Shown piece by piece: positions 13,651 through 25,300 of a DNA stretch of 64,000 bases. The first letter of the stretch is position 1. Every line of letters starts with the position of its first letter. The DNA is from Anaspis maculata (Eukaryota > Arthropoda > Insecta > Coleoptera > Scraptiidae). The translations under genes and the position numbers were made by a program. The notes under the pieces are model-generated. The model searched no databases, was not told the origin of the DNA, and saw only the letters and a list, made by a program, of their open reading frames with translations. Where the stretch lies: the NCBI GenBank assembly GCA_949128115.1, contig OX421965.1:53314012-53378011 (forward strand). The letters are read 5' to 3'.

Positions 13651-13660
13651 CGCGGTGTTT

Positions 13661-13936
13661 TTAGACTGTTCGCATCAGATCCTAGTGTCACGAGAACATA
13701 CGCGAAGGTTTGGCCGTCTAAAAAAACATGAGAGACTCCAATAGCCGAGTAGGAGAGATCAGCCGAAATGGCGGAGGTGCCGCCGTTCCTGGGCACGTGG
13801 AATGCACGAAAAAGGTGTAGGATTTTTCGGGAGTCGCTTCGAAGCCATATGCCGGCATAATGTGGAATTTGCTGGAGGACTGGTGGAAGATTCCAGAACA
13901 ATAGTCGGAACTATATAAAGCACGGATATCCGGCCC
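13661..13936. repeat. Dispersed repeat, inverted partner of 6246-6525
   Basis: Reverse-complement copy of the 6246-6525 repeat, with CTATATAAAG (TATA-like on the minus strand) near its right end. The 116-residue minus-strand open frame here lies across the repeat and has no recognised domain. Confidence 0.7.
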
Positions 13937-14117
13937 ACGCAGTGGCGGACTAAGAGAATTGGGGGCCCTGGGCGGAACTGTGAGATGAGGCTCCTAAAAA
14001 GTCAAAGTTGAGAATATGAAGGGGGTCCACAGACTTTTTGGCCCGCCCTGCCCCGCCGTGAGAAAAAGCCTAAGAAACAAAAGACTGAGCTGTTAACTTG
14101 ACTATATATAAAACACA

Positions 14118-14437
14118 CAGTGGCGTAGTCAGAATTTGAGGGCGGAGAGGGCAAATCGAGGGGCAAAGGCAATGACGAGGGTGCAAGTCGGCGAGAGGTA
14201 GCGCCGCAGGCGAAATTTTATGGACATGATAATAATAATGCCGATGATAATCGGTATATTCCATGCGTTTCGCGATTTTGGTTTTTGACGTTTTTACCAA
14301 AATTACTTGATAATCAAACTTCTTTTCAGAAAATTTTCGCAAGAAATTTTTTCGGTTTAGTGTGCGTGAAGTGCTATGGGCGAAGGTGAGAGAGTGGGGT
14401 CATTCGCCCACTCTCGCCCCCTTTGGCTATGCCACTG
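14118..14437. mobile_element. hAT-like MITE, CAGTGGCGTAGTC ends
   Basis: Begins CAGTGGCGTAGTCAG and ends GGCTATGCCACTG, 320 bp. CAGTGGCGTA-type termini are common in hAT-superfamily MITEs. A clear 8-bp target duplication was not found. A similar single terminus, CAGTGGCGGACTAAG, occurs at 13940 without an identified partner. Confidence 0.6.
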
Positions 14438-15491
14438 ACCACCAGTACCTCCAAGAAGTTTTCGGTTCAAGCTTTAGATGTTGAATTGGATTTGGACTGT
14501 TGACTCAATGCTAAAACCAACTCGTATTATACAACATCAGGAATAATATGAATACTACCTGCAGCGCGCAGACAAGATAATTATATTAATTTGTCTTTTC
14601 CTTCTTTAAATAAGAAATAATATGAAACACAAAATTTCAAAGGCTTGAAGGCCCCTGGCACTCTGACATTCGCCCAAAATGCCCAAAATGAAAATAATTC
14701 TCAGAGATTCCGTGGTACAGACACACCTCTATTGCCTGTGTGTAGGCCCCCAAACCGATTGTCATGGGGCCTGCCAAGGTAACTTTGAAATGGAAAAAAA
14801 AGAAAAACAACGTCACTCACCTAATATACGAAAAAAATTACCATTTAGGGAAAAAGTTGGAAATTTTGGATTTTATCCCAATTTTTTTCCAGTATTTTTC
14901 ACAAACAACAGGAATTGAAGGCCCCATCAGATGATTGAGGCCCCGAAGCCCGGGGCGGGCGGTACAAGGTCTGCGTATCGTCGAACGCCTAAGCCCAATT
15001 TAGACGGACACAAATCATTTTTCATCATATTTAATATAATGATTGACAATAATTTTGGGTGTCAAAGGGTGTCAATGATTTTGGACAAAGTGCAGGGGAC
15101 AAAGGGTGCCCCACCCTTTGGCCTCTATATCTTTCAAAATAGACGTCAATGATTTTTTTTTTAAAGTTCTTGGGTGAATAATTCTACATGTCAGTTTTGA
15201 CTTTGAATGCGATACTATTGAAACACCCCGCATACCAGGGTTTTACACTTTTGTTGTCAATATTTTAGGTGATGGTAGAGCATCGATCAATAAGTGGACT
15301 TCTCGGAAAAATATATGTCGGAAACGCATTATAACGGAGATAGAGGCTCTGGCTCTTGAAGTTAAGTTCTCAAAATGGTTTTTCTGTTTTAACTCTAAAT
15401 TATTTCAATAGACTTTGACCAAACTCGGCACACATAGTTAGTTGACCAAGTGACTACATAAAAAGTAATATTGACTTTTGTCACATTCTTG

Positions 15492-15839
15492 CAGTGGCGT
15501 AGATATTGGAGGGTGTTCTTTTTTAGTTTTGGGAATGTGTATAATTTGCAATATTTTTCAATTTTTTTTTCGGATATTCGTCCCGAAAACAACTTTCTTG
15601 TTTCAATTGGAATGCTTGCTAAATGCAAGGCGTGCAGTGATTCGCATAACACGTGAAATGTGAACGATGGTGCCGATATTACTGTGATGTTGATGCATGG
15701 TCGTTACAAATCCCTACTCTGTATTAGATCACACATGCAGGGGTTTGGCTAAATGTCTGGTACCTATACAATAGTAGAAAAAGAAGCATCAGAAAATCTG
15801 GAGGTGGAGGGGCGAGCTCTTCCAATGTCTACGCCACTG
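15492..15839. mobile_element. hAT-like MITE containing an old SINE body
   Basis: Begins CAGTGGCGTAGATATTGG and ends TCTACGCCACTG. The flanking octamers CATTCTTG and AATCCTTC agree at five of eight positions, which suits a decayed target duplication. Most of its interior matches the SINE found intact at 35874-36212. Confidence 0.6.
15572..15770 (+). repeat. 5'-truncated, divergent SINE copy
   Basis: Matches the body of the SINE at 35874-36212 in the order GGAATGCTTGCTAAATGCAA, an ACGATGGT block, GGTCGTTA and AAATCCCTAC. The tRNA-like head with the A and B boxes is missing, as is the tail. It lies wholly inside the hAT-like MITE at 15492-15839. Confidence 0.7.
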
Positions 15840-16348
15840 AATCCTTCTGACAATTTTTACAATCACTGGGGACCCGTTCCATAAGTCATGACCGTCTGGT
15901 GCAAAATTTGAGAAAAATTGGTCAAGCGAAACGGTTCAAAAGTTATTGAGAATTTTTTTTTTCTTTAATCAACTTCCAGGACTAAGTTTGTCGTATGAAA
16001 CCTGGACGGTCCTATATAGAGGTGAGATCGACAGACCAACTTCTGATCGAGCTCCAAACTACCTCCAACTTTGAGTGCTGTTGCCAAGAGTGAACTATGA
16101 ACTAGATGAAATACCATTTGATATTGAATATTTTCTTTGATGGGTAATTTCTTGCTCAAGTAATGATTTGGTAGTAAAATGGTGAAAACAGGTCTTGGAG
16201 TCCCTAGCGAGAATGGCTTTCCACCCTCAGTTTATTTAGCGTCAACCAGGACACTTGAGAACGTACTGGGCAATAGAGGCCACGATTGTTTCCTATGATC
16301 TGTGCCAAATTTCAACCGCAGCAAATCAATGTCATTACAAGTATTGTA

Positions 16349-16462
16349 TATGATCAAAAACTTCCTTACTCAAGAAGGCTGTGACCTGGTTAAAATCAGC
16401 CTCGTTTGCATGCCAATGACCAGGACCACAGCCTGCTTTAAGTAAGAAAGTTTTTGATCATA
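16349..16462. repeat. Palindromic MITE, about 114 bp
   Basis: TATGATCAAAAACTTCCTTA at the left is mirrored by AAGTTTTTGATCATA at the right. An inner pair AGGCTGTGACCTGG / CCAGGACCACAGCC extends the stem. No coding content. Confidence 0.7.
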
Positions 16463-16469
16463 CCGGCAT

Positions 16470-17140
16470 ATTTGCTTGATATAAAATTTTCTGGATTATA
16501 CTTGTAGACATCATCTTGAATTTTGCCCCGCATTTCACGTATAAATCATTATTTATTTTGTCAAATCAAATGGGCGATAGGTTGTTTATCAGGCCTTCAA
16601 CACTAAGTTAAGTATCATATGGAGAAATCATTTTCACTTGAACACGTCGCGTCGCCTGCACGGAATACAAATTTTTTTAACATAATATTATCAGCCCGCA
16701 CTATGCAGCTCGTTTGTCTCAGCCTAAGTATTTAATTGGAAAAGCTCCGCGATTCTAGCTTAGGTATTCGTCGTTGCTTTGATGCTCCTAGGAAATGATT
16801 TCCTAGAATCCAAAAGCTTTGACGCAAAGCTCGACGCAAAGTGAGCAGAGTACATTTTGCTATGGCATACCCGCATTCAAATTCGGAATCGGAAGCAAAG
16901 CAATTTTGAAGGAGATTTCAAAAAAACGCGGACCGCCCACGGACAAAACCATTGTGGAAATTCAATTTACCGAAATAAGCAATCTAATTTGGGTTGCGAA
17001 TACATTTTTCCTTTGATGTAGGTACAACACCACCTGAAGGTATCAAGTCTTGCTCTTAATTAAATATTATCAGAATCCATCCTCCCTCGCGCCATAGTAA
17101 TTCAATAATTATTTTGTATATCTTATTTTGTAAAACGATT
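16470..17140. other. Anonymous non-coding DNA
   Basis: No gene or repeat recognised. A short duplicated GACGCAAAGCTC/GACGCAAAGTGA motif occurs at 16820-16842. Confidence 0.4.
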
Positions 17141-17150
17141 TGTGACTAAC

Positions 17151-17387
17151 CTTGGGTTGCACAAAAAAAATGATACGCAATTAACGCTAATACGAGAATA
17201 AATGGATTTCAATCTGGCCAATATCCTAGTAGGTTGACCATGGGAAATGCATAAAATATTCAGCTAATCAATCATTGGATCATTCTGTTATGTAAAACCA
17301 GACCTTCTATAATTCACCAAAGAGTACCAACCAAAATAAATTTCGCTAATCTCGTGTAATATTAATTGAGCGTTTGTGCAACCCAGG
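17151..17387. mobile_element. MITE with CTTGGGTTGCACAAA ends
   Basis: CTTGGGTTGCACAAA at 17151 is mirrored by TTTGTGCAACCCAGG at the right end. The pairing continues inward through CAATTAA and ACACGAG/ACGAG-like blocks. About 237 bp, non-coding, superfamily unresolved. Confidence 0.7.
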
Positions 17388-17389
17388 GC

Positions 17390-18990
17390 AACAAATGTTG
17401 TTTTGGTCTTGGAATGATACAAAACGTCTTTGAGTATGACATGATAATGCTTGACAAAAAATCAATAATAATAATGCTCTAAAACTTCAGTGGGGGAATA
17501 AGCAAGCATACATGCCAAATGTCTCCCGAGGTGAAATAGCTGTTTTTGCAAAAAAGTAAGGAAAAAGTAGAAGAAAAATTGTTTGTCACACGTAAGGGAA
17601 ACAGGTGATTATCCCACTAATTTGAAAGTTTGGAGGACACGAGCAACGCAAGTATCCGAAACAGGACCTTTTTGATATAGAAATTAGCGGGGAATAGTTT
17701 TATCCCCATTTATCCTTCCGCACGCGCGCGCTCTTGAAAGTTGATGCGTTGGAAAAAATTCTCATGAAAAAATTTCAAGCTTCGCCTTCATTTGCTTACT
17801 GGTTGTATGCAGAAACTTTCAGAAACTGAAAACTTTGTCGCTCTTTATAAAGGTTTTGATTTCTAGCTGATCAGGATGTTTTCTGGTGTGTAAATAAATG
17901 ATTAAACAATTGTTTCCTTATCGCTTTTGCACTATCACAAAGTTCTTTATGTGTACTTCAAGAAAAATTAAACACCTATAGCCTAATTAGAGCTTGGTCG
18001 TACCCCAATATATTAGGCTGGTATCTTTTTCGACGGCCAGCATGAAAATCTGGAGTGCCCCAGAAAAACTGATGAATTAGACGTTAAATAACTCCACTCG
18101 ATTTTATTGGGGGTGTTCTATTTATAATCAAATGGACTGAGCGCTGCTTTTCATTATCGCTCCAATTAACTCCCCATAAAACACGAGATCCTGCGTCCCC
18201 CCTCCGTTCTCATCTTGAATAACCGATAACTGCCTTTATTAAACAGACTGTTCACTTTGGAGAGTCCATTAGTTCTTCCTCCGTGGAACCGTGGCGTGGT
18301 GTCTAAAATCACGTCTGTGCTGTTCGCTCGGTTAATCTTCACAATCGCGGCATTAATAGTCCCCCTCCTCCTCTCTCCCAAATAATTTACAGCACTCGAT
18401 TTCCTATCCGATTTATTGTAAATGGAAGTAATAGCTCTTGTCGTATTTTTGCCCCCGCCCCCGCGCCCCGAGCTCTTTTCATTGTTTTATTAAACATCTT
18501 TCGGCAATTTATTCCATCTCGGACATTTTTACGCCAGGCAGTATAATCGCCCAGTGAAGTCTACTCGCGTTGTCGCAGTGGAAGCTGGCGCATTTTCTCT
18601 TACTTACTGGTAACTGCCCATTGAATTTCTCACAATCATAGTCGTAAATAATCAAACTGATGAGGCTCGCTGTTTAATAATCCCCCCTCCATTTTGCATC
18701 ATTATGTGAGCACTGAAACAGCCAATTCATCATTCAGTATCCATTTGGCAAGTCTTTGGTGTAGCTGAATTGCAACCGGCATGATGCAGTTATTGTAAAC
18801 TTCGATTTAACTGAAGCAATTCGCCAGTGCCTTTGGGAGTTGAACCTTCATTCGACTGATTGATAGCTTGAAGTAGTGTTTCAGTGATCGTTTATATCGA
18901 CGGTTGTATGCACCAGTCGGAATGTTCATTGTTCTTTGTTTGCGCTAAGTTTAGTTGATAGGACTGAACAGGTGTGTAATGGAAATTCTT
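17390..18990. other. Anonymous non-coding DNA
   Basis: No gene or transposon terminus recognised. A (CG)-rich run GCACGCGCGCGC lies at about 17722, and a C-rich stretch at about 18450. Confidence 0.4.
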
Positions 18991-18994
18991 CATA

Positions 18995-21737
18995 CAGGGT
19001 GGTTCAACAAAAACAGAACAGAGGGGGCTTTGGGCATTTCACCTCATTTTTTTTTTGGGAAAAGCTCGGACAGGTCGACTTTTATATCGAGGGAGACATC
19101 TGAAATATACAACTGTGCTATTAAAATGCATTCTTTTTTTTTGGGAAATCGCGCTCGTACTGAACTTTCGGCAATTTTACACTGTTCCATTGATCACCCT
19201 GTAGCAACCTCATAAAACATTGTTCGTATTTGACGTGATCAAGGCATGAAGATGACAGATTGAGCTATCGAACTCTGCAAACCGATATGAAATCGCTGAT
19301 GGTAATCAAAAGTTATTATGATTTTAGAAATCGTCTGAATTTGCTTGTCCCCTAGATTCTTTTGATATGTGTATATATTCCCGACCACTCAATTTTCTTC
19401 AATTATTTAATCAGCGTCATCCCAAATAGCACCGAAGTAAAAAAAATTTGGTGAAAAAAGTTTTACCCAAATTCAGCTCTTTGCTCTCCCCCACCCCAAC
19501 TTCAAAATTTAACATTAAAATTATCGAACTTTTTTTATAAATGATTCGATTTGAATGAAACTCTGAAACACACTAGAATCGAATCATTTACATAAAACTT
19601 CAATGTCGCGGCTTAAATGTAACCGAAAAAGACATTTGACCTTGAAATTCCAATCACATGAGTGTAATTCGAGTTCTAATGAAATCGAATCACTTTCTTG
19701 GAAGCTCAACATGGCGGCACAAAATGATCAATATCTTTGGCAATTTACCTTCGATTTCCATAATTCAAAAACGTTCCTGAAGCTGAAACACCAGTCTTTA
19801 TAACTGTGCTATTGGAATGCATAAAAGTATTTTTCTGGGAAATCGCGCTCGTACTGAACTTTTGGCAATTTCACATTGTTCCATTGATCACCCTGTAGAA
19901 TCTTTATAAAACATTATTTGTATTCGACGTGATCAAAGCATGAGAACAAAGGATTGGGCTATCGAACACCAAAAACCGATATGAAATCGCTGATGGCAAT
20001 CAAAAGTTATGCACTGAGAGAAATGTATCATGACTAATATAAAAATTCCACTGACCTGTATGAGATTGCGTTATAAATATAACGACTGCTATACAGTTTA
20101 TACCTGGTATAAGACACAAATTGCTAAACTTGTATAATATCTATAATAACACAGGTTTTATTATGTGTAAAATGTTTTTGTATTATACCAAGCATGAAAT
20201 TATTGTAGAGTTAGAAATATAAGACTGTTTTATTACGATTTCGAACACCTTTTCATTGGCTTTATTGACCAAGTTTTTGTTACAATTAAAACGCTGTCAT
20301 TTACCCAAACGCCTTTACTGACACAAAATTAGTAAATTACACTGTAACACCGTATTTCACCATGCACCAGAAACCAAACCAATCGTCTCTCTCCACTTCG
20401 CTGCTACGCCGCGCCGTCAGGGATGCCGCCTGCCTCCTGTATCGCCGTTGGCAACCGCGCACGCCCAATGTGGTTATCATTCGGCTTTCCTGGAAAACAT
20501 TATTGCCCACCTTATTTTACACCAACAAAATGTGGGAAGGCTGATGTAAGATCTTCACCGGATTTGACATCAGTTTCTTACTGGTAAACGCAAAGTTTTG
20601 AATAACTCATAAATTCCTCCTTTGATCCAATTGAGGATCAAACGCAAACCGCAAACAGACCACGCCAACAAGCTTGACTTACCTCTTGCCGTTGTCACCG
20701 TTTCCACTAAAGAACAGCACCTAGTTCTAGCATGTCAATCAAGTCCTGCCGTTTCTCCTCGCTGTTTGAACCATGTAAAGTATTTCCATTGCCTTGAGTT
20801 TCGCCACCTGGTCATTCGCCACCTCTTGATTCGCCATTACGTAATTCGTCCATATGTGAATTGTCACTTCCGGAAGCTTCTTCTACCACGCTGGAGTCCT
20901 CAACCACCTCAGAGCTCTGTAAAATGCTCTTATACTACCTCGCGAAAAGTCCACAACTACAATGAATCTGTTATGATGAGATACCTAGGTTAAAGCTTAT
21001 TCTCAACATCTATCTTCATAAATAATCACTTTACCTACCTGAAACTCACTGTCACACGATGCACGTTGCACAAGTCACATTCACGTTCACGCGTCTGGTC
21101 GCTTGACTTGTTACCGCAATGGAGACTGCACGATACGGCAATGGACCGATCTAATACTAGGTATAAGATGTATTATAATGAGTAATAACTACGATTTAGT
21201 ACGTATTGGTCACATCTTATTTCTGTGAAAATTATAATATTTCTTATTTTTCCAACTAACTTCTGTTGTGTAATCTCTGATTTATATTCTTTATAAGATA
21301 GATTGGTAACAAGTGCGATACTTTTTATCATTGCTATGATTAATAATTTTATAATTCCGTCTTATTGAAAGATTTCTCTCAGTGTGATGATTTTAGAAAT
21401 CGTCTGAATTTGCTTGTTCCCTAGATTCTTTTGATGTGTGTAAAATGGGATAGTCAGAGAATTTTAGGTAGAAGGGGGGTGACGTTATTATTCTCAAGAA
21501 TATTTTTTTCAGGAAGAGAATTTGATTCTCTGATTTGATGTATCGCAAAGTAGATGGTGTCATTTGAAATTTTAAAGTTGGGTTGGTGGGAGTGAGGAGG
21601 CTAGAGCTAAAAATTTGTCAATGTATATGTTTCAGATGTCCTCCTCGATATAAAAATCGAATTGTCTGAGCTTTTTTCAACAAAATTTAGTGAAATGCCC
21701 AAAAACTCCCCTGTTGTGTTTTTGTTGGGTTATCTTG
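18995..21737. mobile_element. Fold-back element, CAGGGTGGTTCAACAAAAAC ends, with nested insertion
   Basis: CAGGGTGGTTCAACAAAAAC at 18995 is mirrored, diverged, by GTTTTTGTTGGGTTATCTTG at 21737, and both are flanked by TA. Arms share GGGCATTTCAC and ATATCGAGG-type blocks. Inside, the segment 19105-19390 is directly repeated at 19803-20010 plus 21385-21440, the second copy being split by the element at 20012-21384. No transposase. Confidence 0.7.
20012..21384. mobile_element. Inserted element with CACTGAGAGAAA ends, 1.37 kb
   Basis: Perfect 12-bp inverted termini CACTGAGAGAAA ... TTTCTCTCAGTG. It splits a duplicated sequence whose unsplit copy lies at about 19320. The interior includes a 123-residue open frame with an Ile-Arg-His repeat caused by an ATTCGCCA-type simple repeat near 20810-20860. 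That frame is not recognised as a protein. The target duplication could not be read cleanly. Confidence 0.7.
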
Positions 21738-22044
21738 TACATGATTTCTAATACAGGATTGTGAACCTAAAGATCAACCTGTACCTAATGCTTTGTGTGA
21801 AGGTTTTCATTTTGGGCGACCAGAAATGCTTGTTAAAACACATGGTAATTTGGCCAGATATACGCCTCACTTCTTCCACTGAAAAAATATAGATTACTGA
21901 TGCTTGTGAAATATTCGATGTTACAGAATGATCTACTTTCGGGACAATGAGTATGTTGCCTCAGAAAACGAAAAGAAATGCGTTTACCTTACCAGCACTA
22001 TAACGAGTGGTAATATCTATAGTAATATGTAAACTAATAATCAA

Positions 22045-22374
22045 CAGTAATATCACAAGTGCTTAGATTTTCACGATAATTTTGGACAGACGATCGCGAG
22101 TGCTGGTTGTGGCGATAAATGCCCGACTCCGTAGGAGGAGGACATTTATCTAGGGACAACCAGCCCAAGGGAAACGCCTGGCCCAAATTATCTGGGAAAA
22201 TCTCGAGCACAAGTGATATTTCAGTGGTTATTACAAAAAAAAAGTCCGAAGTGACAGCTGTCAGATTTTGTTGTTTACATCAATTTTATCCCGTTGCCAT
22301 TGACAGTGGGATTTAGATAAGTGGATATTGTCCTTGTAGGTCTAATAATCAAGGGCGTTGTTTGTAATAATCAA
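22045..22374. repeat. 330-bp hairpin repeat unit, locus 2, copy A
   Basis: Same unit as at 5291, again starting CAGTAATATCAC. The three paired blocks and the CTCC-GTA-GGAG tip are kept, with a few substitutions in the arms. It is preceded by TAATAATCAA, the sequence that also forms the junction to copy B. Confidence 0.85.
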
Positions 22375-22705
22375 CAGTAATATCACAAGTGCTTAGATTT
22401 TCACGATCATTTTGGTCAGGCGATCGCGAGTGCTGATTGTAGCGATAAATGCCCGACTCCGTAAGAGGAGGGCATTTATCCAGGGACAATCAGCCCGAGG
22501 GAAACGCCTGGCCAAAATTATCTGGGAAAATCTCGAGCACGAGTGATATTTTGAAGATTATTACATAAAAGAAGTCCGAAGTGACAGCTGTCAGATTTTG
22601 TTGTTTACATGAATTTTATTCCGTTGCTATTGACAGTGGGATTTAGATAAGTGAATATTATCCTTGTAAGTCTAGTAATCAAGGGCGTTGTATGTAATAA
22701 TCAGA
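22375..22705. repeat. 330-bp hairpin repeat unit, locus 2, copy B
   Basis: Head-to-tail second copy with exactly the same 330-bp period as at locus 1. It is closer to locus 1 copy A than to its own neighbour in several positions (for example GGTCAGGCGATCGCGAGTGC). It ends at GTAATAATCAG. Confidence 0.85.
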
Positions 22706-24715
22706 TATATTTGTGGTAATATTATGATTACCCATTTATGGTGATTGAATGTGAATGCACTGAAGAAAAAAGTAACACCGCGGAGTCCTACAGCTAAAAG
22801 CCATAAATGCTCTACGTTGTAAAAATTTGAATTGCGTGCAAATCCGTGCTCTTCGCCCTCCACCTAATACTAATAATCGATTTGCCGCGCCATTAATGCA
22901 AAAGTAAGTTTCGGAACACAATATTGGAAACTATGAGACAGTCACCAGGTTATGTCTACTAAATGAGCGCCATCATCTCCAATATTAATATTCTATAGTC
23001 TATCGTCCTGCAACTTTGCCCCTATCAAAAGGAAGTTTACCGAGTTGATATATTACATGATATAGCATTGCCTATCCTACAGCGCTACTTAGCATAATAA
23101 AACTGAATATGGGTATCGATAATAGTAATAAGCCAATAACCATCAGGGAGGTCGAAATGTGGCGAAAGCGCCGCGGGAAATTGCCGTAAAAAACCGGGGG
23201 AATGTCGTAAATGCGTCTGTCCCTACCGTGCATTTAATTAAGTTAAAGTACACACACGCCCACACCCACAACACAATATTCTGCTGCGCACCATCGTAAA
23301 AATATGTAGTACCTACCAAAGAGAGGGCCCAATTCCAATAAAGTAGGATCTCCGTCCATAAAACGCTCCTCTCCGGGAGTTACTCAACTCCCCGGCTGGA
23401 GAAATTACGTAATGTGACCTAAAAATGGCGTGATGTGTGGCGTTGCAGCCTTGCTGCAGCAGGAGATTGGTCAGTACTCAGTATCATCACTCAGTATTTC
23501 CGTAGCTAGTAAACTATAGTGCAGAAGCAGAGAACTTGTCAACCTGTTAACCATGATGATTGCTGCGATATTATTTTCTTGGGTTAAGACTCAGGTGATA
23601 ACAATAGTTGGAGTAGTTACTAGTGACAACATTGGAATGACCAAAATGAATATTTGATGTCTCTGCCAAATCCTGCTACCAACTGAACTGAGTTTGGAGC
23701 TTGTAGCGAGCCACCGCATGAAGGAATTAATGGAAGTGGGACAGCGGCACGTCAAGGTCAATTTACCATATCAAAATAGGCGACATTTTGCAACCCCTAA
23801 TAGGTTGTTTTGTGTCGCTTCTTAATGGAATTGCTCTTGTCCGACTGTGTCTGTGTGTGTTGTGCAAGAGCTCTAAAAATGCCCGCTGGCTCGATGCGTA
23901 CAACGTAAATTCTCTAACCAAGGCGTACACATATACTCCCAAGTTGTTGATTAGGAACTAAAAGCATTATCGACCGAGGAGATAGCGTTGCCAAACGGTC
24001 CTCCCTTTCCCCTCCAAACCCCCGCACGGTTCCGAGGAAAACCAAACAAAATCCGCCGCACTTATCCCCCGACAAAATCTAATCGCGGAACTGAAACGAC
24101 ATAATTCGAATTGGGAAATATATCGGATTGTACAAATACAAGCAAGGTCAAAAGAAATTACCCTCTGCATTAAACTGATTAAATTACCAACGGTCAATTC
24201 AATCACACGCGCCCACTCCAATACTTTTCCGAACAAGAATTTTCTTTCAGTGCAAGCTGGCTTTTGTTTTAATCCCATTTGATTGATAATTCCATTACCA
24301 AGACACATAATATTTTTCGTATAAATTCATCGACCTTGATCAAAACTTTGCAGAAATAAATAAAGAATGCGGCAATGTGCCCGCAATCACCATCAGTTGG
24401 GAGATATTGAACATGACGAAAACTCCTTTACGACGCAACACCATGGTTAATTGACCCCAATTCGCACACAGTGGTTGACCCCATTTAATCCCTGTGCTTT
24501 TTGAAAGTGGTGTGATGGCATAGATCAATATGTTGATTTTCTCAAGTTAAAGTATCATGAAACATCGCATCGATGAGGCATTGAATTAAATATCATCATT
24601 ATTGGCGATTCTTATATAGAGTGGCTCAACGAAAACACAACACACACGATCTAGCAATTGAGATTCGCGTAATGTAATACAATTAATAAGTGGAACAATA
24701 TACTGCATGAGATAT
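22706..24715. other. Anonymous non-coding DNA
   Basis: No gene recognised. A 113-residue open frame at 23967-24308 (minus) has no visible domain. A single AGAGTGGCTCAACGAAAACA sequence near 24621 resembles the terminus of the 18995 fold-back family without a partner. Confidence 0.4.
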
Positions 24716-24729
24716 GAGCCCCGTCATTG

Positions 24730-25300
24730 GCTTGCCAACTTTAAGCCAGCCACTTGGAAGGAGCTGCAACTATTTGAAAACTCGTGAATTGGCGATATTT
24801 TAGGAAAACTGGATGATTCGGCAAAAATTAGAACAGCTGGCGCTGTAAAGATGATTAAAAGAGCTTTCAAACATCTCTTATCCCCAATAATTGTCATTTC
24901 TGGCTGCGATTGTGTTGTCCCATCTTCCATCGTCCTGTTGAACCGCTCCACCATTCCATCAAAACAAGGGAGGAAAATCGTCTCCCTGGTCTTCTTATTC
25001 CGAGGACGGAACAGATGCCTTGGAACATATTCGACTCAAAATTGCGTCCTTGGTCGGAGTGCAGCTCCAGTGCAATTCCGAAAAGTCTTATAAGGCTGTC
25101 GACCAGCGGTACGAGTGCTAAGGTTTGAGCCCCCTCATTAGGCAGGGCGTATGCTTCCGGTCACTTGCTGAAGTAGGTGAGCACCTAGTTCATGGCAACT
25201 AGGGAACGATCCGATCACGTCAATTGCGATCCGTTTGAAGGGTTTTGAAACGACCCCAGCTATCGTCTTGTACCCCTGAATGGGTAGACAACCCATTATA
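24730..25300 (-). pseudogene. Decayed Ty3/gypsy integrase core fragment
   Basis: Minus-strand translation in several frames gives a gypsy integrase core in the correct order. It starts with a PF.RIAIDVIG.FP segment containing the first catalytic Asp. A leucine-rich stretch and an LHSDQGRNFES-like segment with the second Asp follow, then GMVERFNRTMED with the catalytic Glu. Frameshifts and stops separate the pieces, so it cannot make a protein. The zinc-binding part that should precede it is at 28440-28780 on the same strand, suggesting one element split by about 3.1 kb of later DNA. Confidence 0.75.

Noticed and set aside
20622..20993. 123-residue protein with Ile-Arg-His repeats
   Set aside because: The repeat derives from short ATTCGCCA-like DNA repeats inside a 1.37-kb non-autonomous element; no domain or codon signal.
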